This document shows, in pieces, positions 36,967 through 46,280 of a stretch of 64,000 nt of DNA. The notes beneath the pieces were generated by a model. That model made no database searches and had not been told where the DNA came from. It saw only the letters and a list, made by a program, of their open reading frames with translations. The translations under genes were made by a program, and so were the position numbers. Numbering within the stretch: the first letter of the stretch is position 1; each line of letters starts with the position of its first letter. The stretch spans positions 74,501 to 138,500 of the forward strand of contig NZ_JAEVFE010000004.1 of assembly GCF_016803135.1 (NCBI RefSeq). Direction: 5' to 3'. This DNA comes from Altererythrobacter sp. C41. Lineage in GTDB: Bacteria > Pseudomonadota > Alphaproteobacteria > Sphingomonadales > Sphingomonadaceae.

Positions 36967-39066
36967 ATGACCGATACGATCGAACGGGCCGGATTGCAGG
37001 TCCATGCCGCATTGGCGGAGCTGCTGGAGCGCGAGGTGCTGCCGGTGCTCGGGCGCGATGCGGATGTGTTTTGGCGCGGATTTTCCGAGCTTCTGGCGGA
37101 CCTTGCGCCGTGCAACCGGGCGCTGCTGGTGAAACGGCAGGACTTGCAGGCGAAGATCGACGCCTGGCACCAGGAGCGGCGCGGGCAGCCGCACGATCCG
37201 AAGGCTTATCGCGCGTTCCTGGAGGCGATCGGCTACCTCGTTCCGGAACCCGCGCCGTTTGCGATCGGGACCGAGAACGTCGACCCGGAGATTGCCACCA
37301 TGGCCGGACCGCAGCTCGTGGTTCCGGTGCTTAACGCGCGCTTCCTGCTCAACGCGGCCAACGCGCGCTGGGGCAGTCTCTACGATGCGTTCTACGGCAC
37401 CGACGCGCTCGATGCGCCGCCAGCCAAGCCGGGCGGGTACGATCCGGAGCGCGGTGCAGCAGTGGTCGCGCGGGTGCGGGCGTTCCTTGATGAGACGGTG
37501 GCACTGGCCGAGGGGAGCTGGGCCGATCTGACCGATCTTTCCGGCGACATCCCGCTCGCCGATCCCGCACAGTTCGCGGGACGGACCGAGCGCGGGCCGC
37601 TGCTGGTCAACAACGGGCTGCATATCGAGATCGTCGTCGATCGCGAACATCCGGTCGGCAAGGACGATCCGGCGGGCATCGCCGATGTCGTACTCGAATC
37701 CGCGCTGACGACGATCTGCGACTGCGAGGATTCGGTCGCGGCGATCGATGGCGAGGACAAGGCGCTCGCCTACCGCAACTGGCTCGGTGTGATCCGCGGC
37801 GATCTGGAGGAGAGCTTCGACAAGGGCGGGCGGCGGATGACCCGCAAGCTGGCGCCCGACAAGCGCTACACCGCGCCCGACGGCAGCGAGCGGAGCCTGC
37901 CGGGCCGCAGCCTGCTGTTCGTGCGCAATGTCGGCCATCTGATGACGACCCCGGCGGTCCGTCTCGCAAGCGGTGCCGAGGCGCCCGAAGGCGTGATCGA
38001 CGCGGTCTTCACCTCGGCCATCGGGGCACTCGATGTCGAGGGGCACGCGAAGCACGGCAATTCGCGTGGCGGCTCGATCTACATCGTCAAGCCGAAGATG
38101 CACGGGCCGGAGGAATGCGCGTTCACCAACGATCTGTTCGACCGTGTGGAGGACCTGCTCGGCCTGCCGCGCCACACGATCAAGGTCGGCGTGATGGACG
38201 AGGAGCGGCGCACCAGTGCCAATCTCGCGGCCTGCATCCACGCGGTGAAGGACCGGATCGTGTTCATCAACACCGGCTTCCTCGACCGCACGGGGGACGA
38301 GATCCACACGTCGATGCAGGCCGGGCCGATGATCCGCAAGGGGGCGATGAAATCGAGCGTCTGGCTCGATGCCTACGAGAAGCGCAACGTCGCGATCGGG
38401 CTCGCCTGCGGGCTCTCGGGCAAGGCGCAGATCGGCAAGGGCATGTGGGCCGCGCCCGACATGATGCGCGACATGCTGGAGCAGAAGATCGGCCACCTGA
38501 AAGCCGGCGCGAACACCGCCTGGGTGCCGAGCCCGACTGCGGCGACGCTCCACGCACTGCATTACCACCGGCTCGATGTGTTCGCGGCGCAACAGGGGCT
38601 GGGCGATGCGCCGGGGCTGGATGCTCTGCTGACGATCCCGGTCGTGGACGGCACCAACTGGTCCGAGGACGAGGTGCGCGAGGAGCTCGACAACAACGCG
38701 CAGGGCCTGCTCGGCTATGTCGTGCGCTGGATCGACCAGGGCGTCGGCTGCTCCAAGGTGCCCGACATCCACGACGTCGGCCTGATGGAGGACCGCGCGA
38801 CGCTGCGCATCTCCAGCCAGCATATGGCCAACTGGCTGCTCCACGGCGTCTGCACACGGGAGCAGGTGATGGACAGTCTGCGCCGCATGGCCGCCAAGGT
38901 CGACGCGCAGAACGCGGACGATCCGGCTTACCGGCCCCTCGTCGGCAACGAAGAGGGCCCCGCATTCCGCGCCGCTTGCGACCTCGTGTTCAAGGGTGCC
39001 GAGCAGCCGAGCGGCTATACCGAACCCTTGCTTCACGAATGGCGCGCGGCGGCAAAATGGGGATAG
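36967..39066 (+). CDS. glcB: Malate synthase G
   Basis: A 699-residue enzyme that condenses glyoxylate and acetyl-CoA to malate. Length and the motif order ([81 protein letters not shown]) identify isoform G rather than A. The Cys/Asp near NEEGPAFR at the C-terminus belongs to the same family. GGAGGACGA stands before the ATG at 36967. It is divergent from the M20-astA-astB operon, with 140 bp between. No isocitrate lyase gene is adjacent. Confidence 0.97.
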   Translation: MTDTIERAGLQVHAALAELLEREVLPVLGRDADVFWRGFSELLADLAPCNRALLVKRQDLQAKIDAWHQERRGQPHDPKAYRAFLEAIGYLVPEPAPFAIGTENVDPEIATMAGPQLVVPVLNARFLLNAANARWGSLYDAFYGTDALDAPPAKPGGYDPERGAAVVARVRAFLDETVALAEGSWADLTDLSGDIPLADPAQFAGRTERGPLLVNNGLHIEIVVDREHPVGKDDPAGIADVVLESALTTICDCEDSVAAIDGEDKALAYRNWLGVIRGDLEESFDKGGRRMTRKLAPDKRYTAPDGSERSLPGRSLLFVRNVGHLMTTPAVRLASGAEAPEGVIDAVFTSAIGALDVEGHAKHGNSRGGSIYIVKPKMHGPEECAFTNDLFDRVEDLLGLPRHTIKVGVMDEERRTSANLAACIHAVKDRIVFINTGFLDRTGDEIHTSMQAGPMIRKGAMKSSVWLDAYEKRNVAIGLACGLSGKAQIGKGMWAAPDMMRDMLEQKIGHLKAGANTAWVPSPTAATLHALHYHRLDVFAAQQGLGDAPGLDALLTIPVVDGTNWSEDEVREELDNNAQGLLGYVVRWIDQGVGCSKVPDIHDVGLMEDRATLRISSQHMANWLLHGVCTREQVMDSLRRMAAKVDAQNADDPAYRPLVGNEEGPAFRAACDLVFKGAEQPSGYTEPLLHEWRAAAKWG

Positions 39067-39094
39067 TCGCGACCGAATTCCGAAGGGGCGGAGA

Positions 39095-39120
39095 GTGATC
39101 CCGGCTTTCGCTGGGATGAC
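39095..39120. repeat. Short dispersed palindrome in the 349-bp glcB-ompA spacer
   Basis: ATCCCGGCTTTCGCTGGGAT is a hairpin of the same type as those at 48706 and 59350. It is the only feature I can support in the spacer from 39067 to 39415. An apparent coding frame across it (containing IPAFAGMT) is the usual false translation of this repeat. Confidence 0.75.
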
Positions 39121-39415
39121 GGTTTCGGGGGCGACGGCAAGCGAAGTACTTCCCGGGCTTACCCATGTCTGGGGCCTTCGACGCGTGGTCCCCGCGCAGA
39201 CGCCCGCATCGGTTCATCGCAAGATGCGCCCGGATCGACCTCGCCAGGCACGGGGGCGTGCGGAGCGTTCATCCGCCCGAAAGGATGATCTGAACAGCCG
39301 GGACATCCGCGGTGTCGAACGCGGCGTGCAAGCGCCGTGTGACATGCTGCGAGAAGAGGGGGGTCTCGACAGCCGGGCACGCAGGGCCGGCTGATGTAGA
39401 TCAAGGAGTAACGTA

Positions 39416-40297
39416 ATGAGTTTCATTTCCCACAGGCCGAAGGGCCTCTTCCTGCTTGCGATGCTTTCGGTGTCGGCTTCGGGCAGCGTCTATGCGCAGC
39501 AGCAGGAGGCCCCCGAAGGCGAGTACGTGACGACCGTGTACGGCTCGCTTCCGGCCGATCTGTCCGGCCTCCCCGAAGGCCCCGAGATCGAAGGCATCAT
39601 CTCCGCGCGTGATGGCGACAAGGTGCAGGTCACCGGCGCCGACGGCACCAACACCGTGATCGCCGTGGGACAGGCCACCGAGATCAAGGCGACCGGCGGC
39701 TTCCTCGGCCTCGACCGCGACAAGCTCGCCGCCGACGCGCTGCTCAACGGCCTGCCGGTTTCGGTCAAAACCGTGGAATGGGGCGGCGGTCTGATCGCCA
39801 GCAAGATCGATCTCAAGAACAAGGACCTTCGCACCGCGTCGATGATCCGCACCGGCACCGCCCAGGGCTTCGCCGAGCAGACCGCGGCGACCGAGGCGCT
39901 GCGCGGCCGCATGGGCGACATCGACAAGTACAACGTCAAGGGCACCACCAACGTGCACTTCGACGTGGGCAAGGCCGTGCTGTCCGAGCAGGCGAAGGCC
40001 GATCTCTGCGCCACCGCGGCCCAGGCCGAGGCGACCGAGAACGCCCTGATGCTGGTCGTCGGCTACACCGATTCGACCGGCAGCCAGGAACTCAATCAGG
40101 AGCTCAGCGAGAAGCGGGCCAGCCGCGTCGTCAACTATCTGCAGCAGGCCTGCGGCTGGGCGCCTTATCGGATGCTGACCCCCACCGGGATGGCCGAGGC
40201 CGACCCGCTGGCGGACAACACTACGCCCGACGGCAAGGCGCAGAATCGCCGCGTCGCGGTGAACATCCTCGTCAGCAAGAGCGTCGAGGGCCTCTGA
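39416..40297 (+). CDS. OmpA-family outer-membrane/peptidoglycan-binding protein
   Basis: A 293-residue secreted protein. Signal peptide ends VYAQQ. The first half is a small beta domain (GIISARDGDKVQVTGADGTN) with no OmpA barrel. The second half is an OmpA-like domain: NVHFDVGKAVLSEQAKADL, then GYTDSTGSQELNQELSEKRA, and NRRVAVNILVS at the end; the conserved Asp and Arg that bind diaminopimelate are present. CAAGGAGTAACGTA precedes the ATG. It is monocistronic, with strong hairpins downstream. Confidence 0.9.
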   Translation: MSFISHRPKGLFLLAMLSVSASGSVYAQQQEAPEGEYVTTVYGSLPADLSGLPEGPEIEGIISARDGDKVQVTGADGTNTVIAVGQATEIKATGGFLGLDRDKLAADALLNGLPVSVKTVEWGGGLIASKIDLKNKDLRTASMIRTGTAQGFAEQTAATEALRGRMGDIDKYNVKGTTNVHFDVGKAVLSEQAKADLCATAAQAEATENALMLVVGYTDSTGSQELNQELSEKRASRVVNYLQQACGWAPYRMLTPTGMAEADPLADNTTPDGKAQNRRVAVNILVSKSVEGL

Positions 40298-40305
40298 GCC
40301 GTACC

Positions 40306-40382
40306 GGGGCGGGCCGAGCCCGCCCCCGCGATGATCGAGGCGCCCCGCCGGCGGACATGCAGGAATGTCCGCCGGCGGGGCG
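40306..40382. terminator. Paired hairpins between ompA-like gene and ksgA
   Basis: A 9-bp stem (GGGGCGGGC, loop CGA) at 40306-40326 is followed at 40341-40382 by an 18-bp perfect inverted repeat with a 6-nt loop, whose arms end GGCGGACAT and begin ATGTCCGCC. The genes converge here, so it probably terminates both, but no T-tract is present on either strand. Confidence 0.6.
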
Positions 40383-40388
40383 TAGCCG

Positions 40389-41222
40389 TCACGACAGTTG
40401 CCGAGCCACTGCCACGAACTCCGCCACGCTGAGCGTCTCCGCTCGCCGCTGCGGGTCGATGCCGATCCTCTCCAGTGCCTCCAGCGCACCGGACACGCCC
40501 TTGAGACTCTGGCGGAGCATCTTCCTGCGCTGACCGAACGCCGCCTCGGTAACACGTTCCAGGATCCGGGCGGAGACCCCTTCCGGCATCGCGGACGGCT
40601 CGATGTGGACGATCGCGCTCGTCACCTTGGGCGGCGGGGTGAAGGCGCTGCGATGAACTTTCATCGCAAGCCGTGCGGCCGAGCGCCACTGGGCGAGCAC
40701 CGCCAGTCGGCCGTAGGCGCCCGTGCCCGGCTGAGCGACGATCCGCTGGGCCACTTCCTGCTGAAACATCAGCGTCAGGCTGGTCCATTGCGGCGGCCAC
40801 GCGTTCTCGTTTCCCCTCGGCCCGCCGAGCCAGCGAACGAATAACGCGGTGCCGACGTTGTAAGGCAGGTTGGCGACGACGGCGAAGGGCTCCCCCATCG
40901 TCGCATCGTGGTCGAGCGTGAGTGCGTCGCCTTCGATCACGCGCAGGCGGCCAGGGAAGGCGGCTTCGAGTTCGGCAAGGGCGGGGAGGCAGCGGCGGTC
41001 CATCTCGATCGCCGTGACCCGCGCGCCGGCCTTGAGCAGCGCGCGCGTCAGGCCCCCGGGACCGGGGCCGATCTCGAGCACCGCACGGTCGCGCAAGTCG
41101 CCGGGAACGGCGGCGATGCGGTCAAGCAACTGCGCGTCGAACAGGAAATTCTGCCCCAGCGCCTTGGAGGCGCTGAGCCCGTGTTTCGCGATTACTTCAC
41201 GCAAGGGTGGGAGGTCGGCCAT
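40389..41222 (-). CDS. ksgA: 16S rRNA dimethyladenosine transferase
   Basis: A 277-residue methyltransferase that dimethylates A1518 and A1519 of 16S rRNA. It starts with the family motif [18 protein letters not shown], then motif [12 protein letters not shown], motif II AIEMDR, motif III EGDAL and motif IV NLPYNVG. The C-terminal helical domain ([14 protein letters not shown]) is complete. It is the last gene of lptD-surA-pdxA-ksgA, a conserved order in proteobacteria. 104 bp separate it from pdxA, and this spacer holds a GTTCGTCCGGAGCTTGTCGA word that is a common sphingomonad repeat. Confidence 0.96.
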   Translation of the reverse strand: MADLPPLREVIAKHGLSASKALGQNFLFDAQLLDRIAAVPGDLRDRAVLEIGPGPGGLTRALLKAGARVTAIEMDRRCLPALAELEAAFPGRLRVIEGDALTLDHDATMGEPFAVVANLPYNVGTALFVRWLGGPRGNENAWPPQWTSLTLMFQQEVAQRIVAQPGTGAYGRLAVLAQWRSAARLAMKVHRSAFTPPPKVTSAIVHIEPSAMPEGVSARILERVTEAAFGQRRKMLRQSLKGVSGALEALERIGIDPQRRAETLSVAEFVAVARQLS

Positions 41223-41326
41223 GTTCCGCGTCCCTAGACCGTTCGTCCGGAGCTTGTCGAAGGAGATTCGATCCGAGCGTCACATCGCCATCCTGGGATG
41301 ACGAACGGGCTGTCGAATTCGAGCGC

Positions 41327-42355
41327 TTATGGGTTCCGATCGGCTGCCCGGCGCGCCGCGCATTCGCCGGCCATGCGGATCGCGGCGATGGTTGCGCCGG
41401 GGTCGGCGAGGCCCTTGCCGGCGATGTCGAAGGCGGTGCCGTGGTCGGGGCTGGTGCGGATGATCGGCAAGCCGAGCGTGACGTTGACCCCACTGTCGAA
41501 GTCGAGCGCCTTCAAGGGGATCAGCGCCTGATCGTGATACATCGCCAGCGCCACGTCGAAGCGGGTGCGGCCGCGCGGGGTGAACAGCGCATCGGCGGGG
41601 TGCGGGCCGGTGGCATCGATCCCTTCCTCGCGCAGCGCAGCGACCGCGGGGGCGATGATCCGGGCCTCCTCGTCCCCGAACTTGCCGTCCTCGCCAGCAT
41701 GGGGGTTGAGACCGGCGACGGCCAGCCGCGGCCGGGCGAGGCCGAAATCGCGCTCGAGCGCGGCAGCGACCACGCGCGCGCGCCGGACGATGAGGTCGCG
41801 GGTGAGAAGGCTCGGCACCTCGGCCAGCGCGACATGCACGGTAAGCGGAACGGCGCGGAGCTGCGGGCCCGCTAGCATCATCACAGCGTACCGCGCTGCA
41901 ACGCCGCAGGCGGCCGCGACATATTCCGTCTGCCCAGGATGCGCGAAACCCACCTCGGCGAGCCGCGCCTTCGCGATCGGCCCCGTGACGAGGGCAGCGG
42001 CGGATTGGGAGACGGCGAGCCGCGTGGCTCTGTCCAGCGAGGCAAGAGCGAGCCGCGCGCCGTCGCGGCTGGGCGTTCCGGGTGCCCAGTCCCCGTCATC
42101 CTCGCCGAGAACCGGCAGCGCGCGCGGGAATACTGCGGCGGCTTCCTGCGGATCGGCGATGGTTTCCACCGGCAGGTCGATCTGGCGCGAGGCAGCGGCG
42201 GCACGCAGCAGGCTGGCACCGCCCGTCACCAGGAATGGTGGCAGCCGCTCCGCCTCGCGCCGCGCCCAGGCCTCGGCAATCAGCTCGGGCCCGATACCCG
42301 CCGGATCACCCAAGGAAGCGACCAAGGGCGAAAGCGCGAGCGGCGCGTGCGTCAA
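41327..42355 (-). CDS. pdxA: 4-hydroxythreonine-4-phosphate dehydrogenase
   Basis: A 342-residue enzyme of pyridoxal phosphate synthesis. Signatures: SLGDPAGIGPELIAEAW at the start, HPGQTEYVA, GLNPHAGEDGKFGDEEARII, YHDQALIPLKALDFDSGVNV and PDHGTAFDIAG; the three metal-binding His lie in these. The start is TTG at 42355, overlapping the surA stop as TTGA. Any other start would lose the conserved N-terminus or run far into surA. Confidence 0.95.
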   Translation of the reverse strand: MTHAPLALSPLVASLGDPAGIGPELIAEAWARREAERLPPFLVTGGASLLRAAAASRQIDLPVETIADPQEAAAVFPRALPVLGEDDGDWAPGTPSRDGARLALASLDRATRLAVSQSAAALVTGPIAKARLAEVGFAHPGQTEYVAAACGVAARYAVMMLAGPQLRAVPLTVHVALAEVPSLLTRDLIVRRARVVAAALERDFGLARPRLAVAGLNPHAGEDGKFGDEEARIIAPAVAALREEGIDATGPHPADALFTPRGRTRFDVALAMYHDQALIPLKALDFDSGVNVTLGLPIIRTSPDHGTAFDIAGKGLADPGATIAAIRMAGECAARRAADRNP

Positions 42356-43680
42356 TTGTACTCTATGTAGGCGTCGTTGCGCAGGTCGCGCAGATAGCGC
42401 TGGGCGCGCTTGGCGATGCGGTCGTCCTCGATCTGATTCATGATCCGGTCGAAGTTCGGCCCGCCATCGGTCTGCGGATCGTCGCGCCCGCAGAGCAGCA
42501 GCACGCGCACGCCGTCCTCCAGCGAGCCGAAGGGCGGGGTCGCCTGGCCCACCTGCAGGCCGAGGATGGTCGGCTGCAACTGCTCGGGAAGCTGCGCGAC
42601 GCGCATGCCGTCGTTGGTCACCACTTCGGCATTGATCTCGGATGCGACGCGTTCGGCATCGCCGCATCCGCGCATGCCCTGGATCGCGGTGTTGAACTGT
42701 TCGACCCGGGCCGCGGCCTGCGCTTCGGTCGTGCCGGGCGCGAAGGAGATCGAGATCTGCTTGAGGCTGAGGATCGCGTTGCGCGGATCGGGCATGCCGA
42801 CCTGGCGCCGGTCGATCAGATAGACGATCTCGAAGCCACCGGGAATTTCGAACGGGCCGACGAGCTGGCCGGGCTCCATGTCGCGCGCGACCGTCGCCAT
42901 TTCGGTGGGCAACGTGTCGAGCCGGACGAAGCCCAGATCGCCGCCCGCCGCGGCGGTCGAGGCTTCGGAGAACTGCCGCGCATAGACCGAGAAGTCGGCC
43001 CCCCGCTGAAGCTGCTCGACGATGCGCTGTGCGTTCTGGAGCACCGCCTCGCGGTTCGCCGGCGTGGCGGACAGGAAGATCTCGCCGATACGGTATTCGA
43101 CCGTGCCGCGATCCGCCTCCATCCGGGCGAGCACGTCGGTCACTTCCTCGCGCGAGACATTGATGAAGGGCGCGACGTTGCGGCTGAGCAGGCGCTGCCA
43201 GGCGATTTCGGCACGAAGCTGGCGTTTGAGCGAGGCGGGCGAGGAGCCCATCGCGGTCAGCGCCTGGTTCATCCCTTCGATGCTCTGGTTATTGCGCTGG
43301 GCGATCTCGGCATATTGCGCGTCGACTTCCTGCTCGGTGACCGGCATCTCCTGCGCGGTCGCGGCCTGGATCTGCAGCGTCTCGTCGATCAGGTTGCGCA
43401 GGATCTGCATCCGCGCCGCCTGGAGCTGCTCGGGCGTGAGCTGGTTTCCGCTCGCCCCGAGAAGCAGCGCCACCCGCTGCTCGATATCGGTGCCCGTGAT
43501 CACCGAGCCGTTGACCACGGCGGTCGCCGTGCGGACGTTGGGATCGCCTTCACCCAGCAGCGCGACGTCGTCGGGAATGTTGAGCGGGTTGGCGGCCTGC
43601 GCCTGCAGCGCGATCGGCCCTCCTGCGAGACCCAACGCGGCAATGCCCGCGAGCAGCTTGGAAAACTTGTATTCGATCAC
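42352..43680 (-). CDS. surA: Periplasmic peptidyl-prolyl isomerase SurA
   Basis: About 442 residues. Signal peptide (KLLAGIAALGLAGGPIALQA), SurA N-terminal chaperone domain (AVVNGSVITGTDIEQRVALL, then RNLIDETLQIQAA), one clear parvulin domain (EYRIGEIFLSATPANREAVL to GGFEIVYLIDRR) and a second, degenerate parvulin-like domain. It escorts outer-membrane proteins such as LptD to the BAM complex, fitting its place after lptD. GTG at 43680 is used here; TTG at 43686 adds two residues. Confidence 0.93.
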   Translation of the reverse strand: MIEYKFSKLLAGIAALGLAGGPIALQAQAANPLNIPDDVALLGEGDPNVRTATAVVNGSVITGTDIEQRVALLLGASGNQLTPEQLQAARMQILRNLIDETLQIQAATAQEMPVTEQEVDAQYAEIAQRNNQSIEGMNQALTAMGSSPASLKRQLRAEIAWQRLLSRNVAPFINVSREEVTDVLARMEADRGTVEYRIGEIFLSATPANREAVLQNAQRIVEQLQRGADFSVYARQFSEASTAAAGGDLGFVRLDTLPTEMATVARDMEPGQLVGPFEIPGGFEIVYLIDRRQVGMPDPRNAILSLKQISISFAPGTTEAQAAARVEQFNTAIQGMRGCGDAERVASEINAEVVTNDGMRVAQLPEQLQPTILGLQVGQATPPFGSLEDGVRVLLLCGRDDPQTDGGPNFDRIMNQIEDDRIAKRAQRYLRDLRNDAYIEYN

Positions 43681-43824
43681 CTGCAAATCCCATTTCCGGC
43701 GCTACACGGCGCCCGCTGTCGCTTGCGGCGCATTGGCCGGCGACGGCTTAACCGAAGCTGAGTGAGGCGCGGATAGCGCACTTGCGCCGCGCTGCCAATC
43801 GCGATGGTTCTCCGCGGCTTGCGC

Positions 43825-46179
43825 TCAGCGGAAACCGAGATTGCGCAGCGCGAAGTAGAGCTGGAAGGTGTCGCCGCGCTGCGCGTCGCCCGCATCGGTG
43901 TAGTCGCGCCGCCAGGTGACGCCGAATTCCAGGCAGTCGTCCTGATAGGCGACGCCGAGACGCGTGCGGACCGGATCGAAGCCGTCGGAGGTCAGGGTCG
44001 GATCCTCCTCCCGGTCGGTCAGGTTGAACACGCCGGAGCCGAACACCGACCAGTAGCGGGCGAAGGCGACGCGGGTTGCGAGGCGCAGTTCCTCGCGGTC
44101 CTGCAGGTCCTCGATCCCCTCGGCGATGTCGCGGTCGAGCCGGAGATAGCCGATCTCGGCGTACGTGCGCCGGCTCCCCACCGTGGCGTCGAGCTCGTTC
44201 CGGCGTACGGCCAGGTTGTCCTTGTCCAGCCGGAAGCGGTGCGTGAACTTGATGAAGTCGCGGTAACGGACTTCGGTACGGCCGACGAAGTCCGACACGC
44301 GCTCGCTGAGGCCGGTGCCGTTGAGGAAGACGCCCGGATCCTTGTCGAAGCGATAGCTCTGGCCGACCGTCGTGTTGATCCGCCAGTCGGGCACCTGCAG
44401 CTCCCAGTCGAAGCCATAGGTCACGCGCGCACCGTCCTCTACCCGGTCGTAGCCGGGGAAGCGGTTGAGCGCGAAGAGGTTGGAATCCTCCAGATCGATC
44501 GCGCGTGCGTCCTCGTTGGGAACGGCGAGGTTGCGGATCGGCGGACTGGCGGCGAACTGGACGCGCGGGGTGAAGACTTGCGTTCCGCCGAACGCTTCGC
44601 CGACGAAAGGCCATTCGACGTCGATCGCGGCGACTGCGATGCCGCGTGTCTCCCAGCCGGGATTGCCGCGATAGACCGCGGTTTCGGTCAGCCCGTTCTC
44701 GTCGCTGTGATAGACGTCGCCGCGCACGAGGCCGGTCAATGTCACCACCTGGCCGAGCGAGGTGATACGCTTCAAGTCCCACCGCGCGCCGGCGAAGGCG
44801 CGCTGCGTGTCCTGCCCTTCGTCGCGCATGATCGCGAGCGAATTGAACTGGAGTTCCAGCTTGCCGCCGAGCCCCAGCGGATCTGCGAAGCGGTGCCGGT
44901 AGTCGATCACCGGCAGCGCCACCGGCACCTGGCCCTGTTCCTCGCCGAGGCGCAGCGTTTGTGTCGCCCAGCCGGCGATGGAGAGGTAGGAATCATCGTC
45001 GATCCGCTCGAGATTGACCGTGGAGCGGAGCCGGTCGTCGCGGCTGATGTCGTAGCGGCGCAGGAACGTGCGGTCGCTCGCGAGCCGGATCGAGCCGGTC
45101 AGGCTCCAGTGCGGATCGAACTGGAACTTGCCGTTGGCGAACAGGTAGCCGCGCGGATCCTTCTCCGTGATCGGGTCGCCGGTGATGTCCGAGATGCGGC
45201 TGCTATGGGTGGCGTAGCCGGTGATCTGGTAGGCGCCCTTGCCGGTCAGGTGGCGCCATTGCGCCGAGACCATCGGAGGGGCCTCGGTAAAGACGTGGGC
45301 GCCGAGCGTGAGGTCCTTGTTGTCGGCGATGCGCCAGAGGTAGCTGCCGCTGATCTCGACGCCGTTGGATTCCGAAAAGCGCAGGTCCGGGACGAGGAAG
45401 CCCGACACCGCCTTGCCGTCGGTGCGCACGGCGAGGCCCGGCAGCGGCAGGATCCGCGCGCCGAAGATCTCGAGGAATGCGCCTGAGAAGCGGATTCGGT
45501 TCTCGTCCGGGTCGTAGACCACGCGGTCGGCGGTGATGCGCCAGCTCGGATTCTTCGGGCACCCCTCGGCATCGGTGACCGCACAGGCGGTATAGGCCGC
45601 GCTGGAAAGGGTGACGGTACCATCCTCCCCCCGCTGCCCCTCGCGTGCGGCGAGCCGCCCGCCCTCGCGCAATGCGAGCAGCAGGTCCTCCATCGCACCG
45701 GCCTCGAACTCGTCGGTCAGCTCGATCCGCGAGGTGTAGAGCTGGTTCCCTTCCTCGTCGACGAAGCGGACGTTGCCCGTGCCGACGATCTGCCCCGTTG
45801 CGCTGTTCCAGGTGACCTGGTCGGCGCGCACCGAGCGGTCGGCGCTGCGCAGCACGACGTTGCCGGTCGCGGTGACGGTGTCGCCGTTCGAATCGTAGGA
45901 CAGCGTGTCCGCTTCGAACGCGATCTCGTCCTCGCTCGCGGGCGCGTCGGGCGTGCCGCTGGGGTCGAGCGGGGGGAGGGGTGTGGTGAGCTCGGGCGGC
46001 TCGCGCCCCTCCTCCGGCTGCTCGAGATCGGCGTCGATCGCAGCATCGCCATCCTGCGCTGCGGCTTGCGCCGGCACAAGGACGGCCATCAGGGCAGCGC
46101 CCGCCACCCCGGCTTTCCAGGCCGCCCCGGTCATGCGGAAATCATCGGCTTGCAGCGCATTCGACCAGGCGGGGAGCAT
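43825..46179 (-). CDS. lptD: LPS-assembly protein LptD
   Basis: About 784 residues. Signal peptide (GVAGAALMAVLVPAQAAAQ), an acidic Pro/Glu linker, the OstA jelly-roll domain (IAFEADTLSYDSNGDTVTAT and GNVVLRSADRSVRADQV), then the large barrel, which ends with the aromatic/Arg pair LRNLGFR. It inserts lipopolysaccharide or the glycosphingolipid equivalent in the outer leaflet; sphingomonads lack LPS but keep Lpt proteins. Starts at 46179 or 46134 are both possible. It heads lptD-surA-pdxA-ksgA and is divergent from pepA. Confidence 0.94.
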   Translation of the reverse strand: MLPAWSNALQADDFRMTGAAWKAGVAGAALMAVLVPAQAAAQDGDAAIDADLEQPEEGREPPELTTPLPPLDPSGTPDAPASEDEIAFEADTLSYDSNGDTVTATGNVVLRSADRSVRADQVTWNSATGQIVGTGNVRFVDEEGNQLYTSRIELTDEFEAGAMEDLLLALREGGRLAAREGQRGEDGTVTLSSAAYTACAVTDAEGCPKNPSWRITADRVVYDPDENRIRFSGAFLEIFGARILPLPGLAVRTDGKAVSGFLVPDLRFSESNGVEISGSYLWRIADNKDLTLGAHVFTEAPPMVSAQWRHLTGKGAYQITGYATHSSRISDITGDPITEKDPRGYLFANGKFQFDPHWSLTGSIRLASDRTFLRRYDISRDDRLRSTVNLERIDDDSYLSIAGWATQTLRLGEEQGQVPVALPVIDYRHRFADPLGLGGKLELQFNSLAIMRDEGQDTQRAFAGARWDLKRITSLGQVVTLTGLVRGDVYHSDENGLTETAVYRGNPGWETRGIAVAAIDVEWPFVGEAFGGTQVFTPRVQFAASPPIRNLAVPNEDARAIDLEDSNLFALNRFPGYDRVEDGARVTYGFDWELQVPDWRINTTVGQSYRFDKDPGVFLNGTGLSERVSDFVGRTEVRYRDFIKFTHRFRLDKDNLAVRRNELDATVGSRRTYAEIGYLRLDRDIAEGIEDLQDREELRLATRVAFARYWSVFGSGVFNLTDREEDPTLTSDGFDPVRTRLGVAYQDDCLEFGVTWRRDYTDAGDAQRGDTFQLYFALRNLGFR

Positions 46180-46280
46180 GGGTTGCCTATCGCATCGGTC
46201 GAGCCTAATCGCAATCGCCATCGATTGGCGTTGCGCCGAGGCGTGCATCGCGAACATCTCGAAAAACCTCCGGAGCCTCC

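Noticed and set aside
36823-39036. Long open frame opposite glcB
   Set aside because: Antisense shadow of malate synthase; no family motif.
38996-39394. Open frame after glcB containing IPAFAGMT
   Set aside because: This phrase is the false translation of a dispersed palindrome; the frame overlaps the glcB end.
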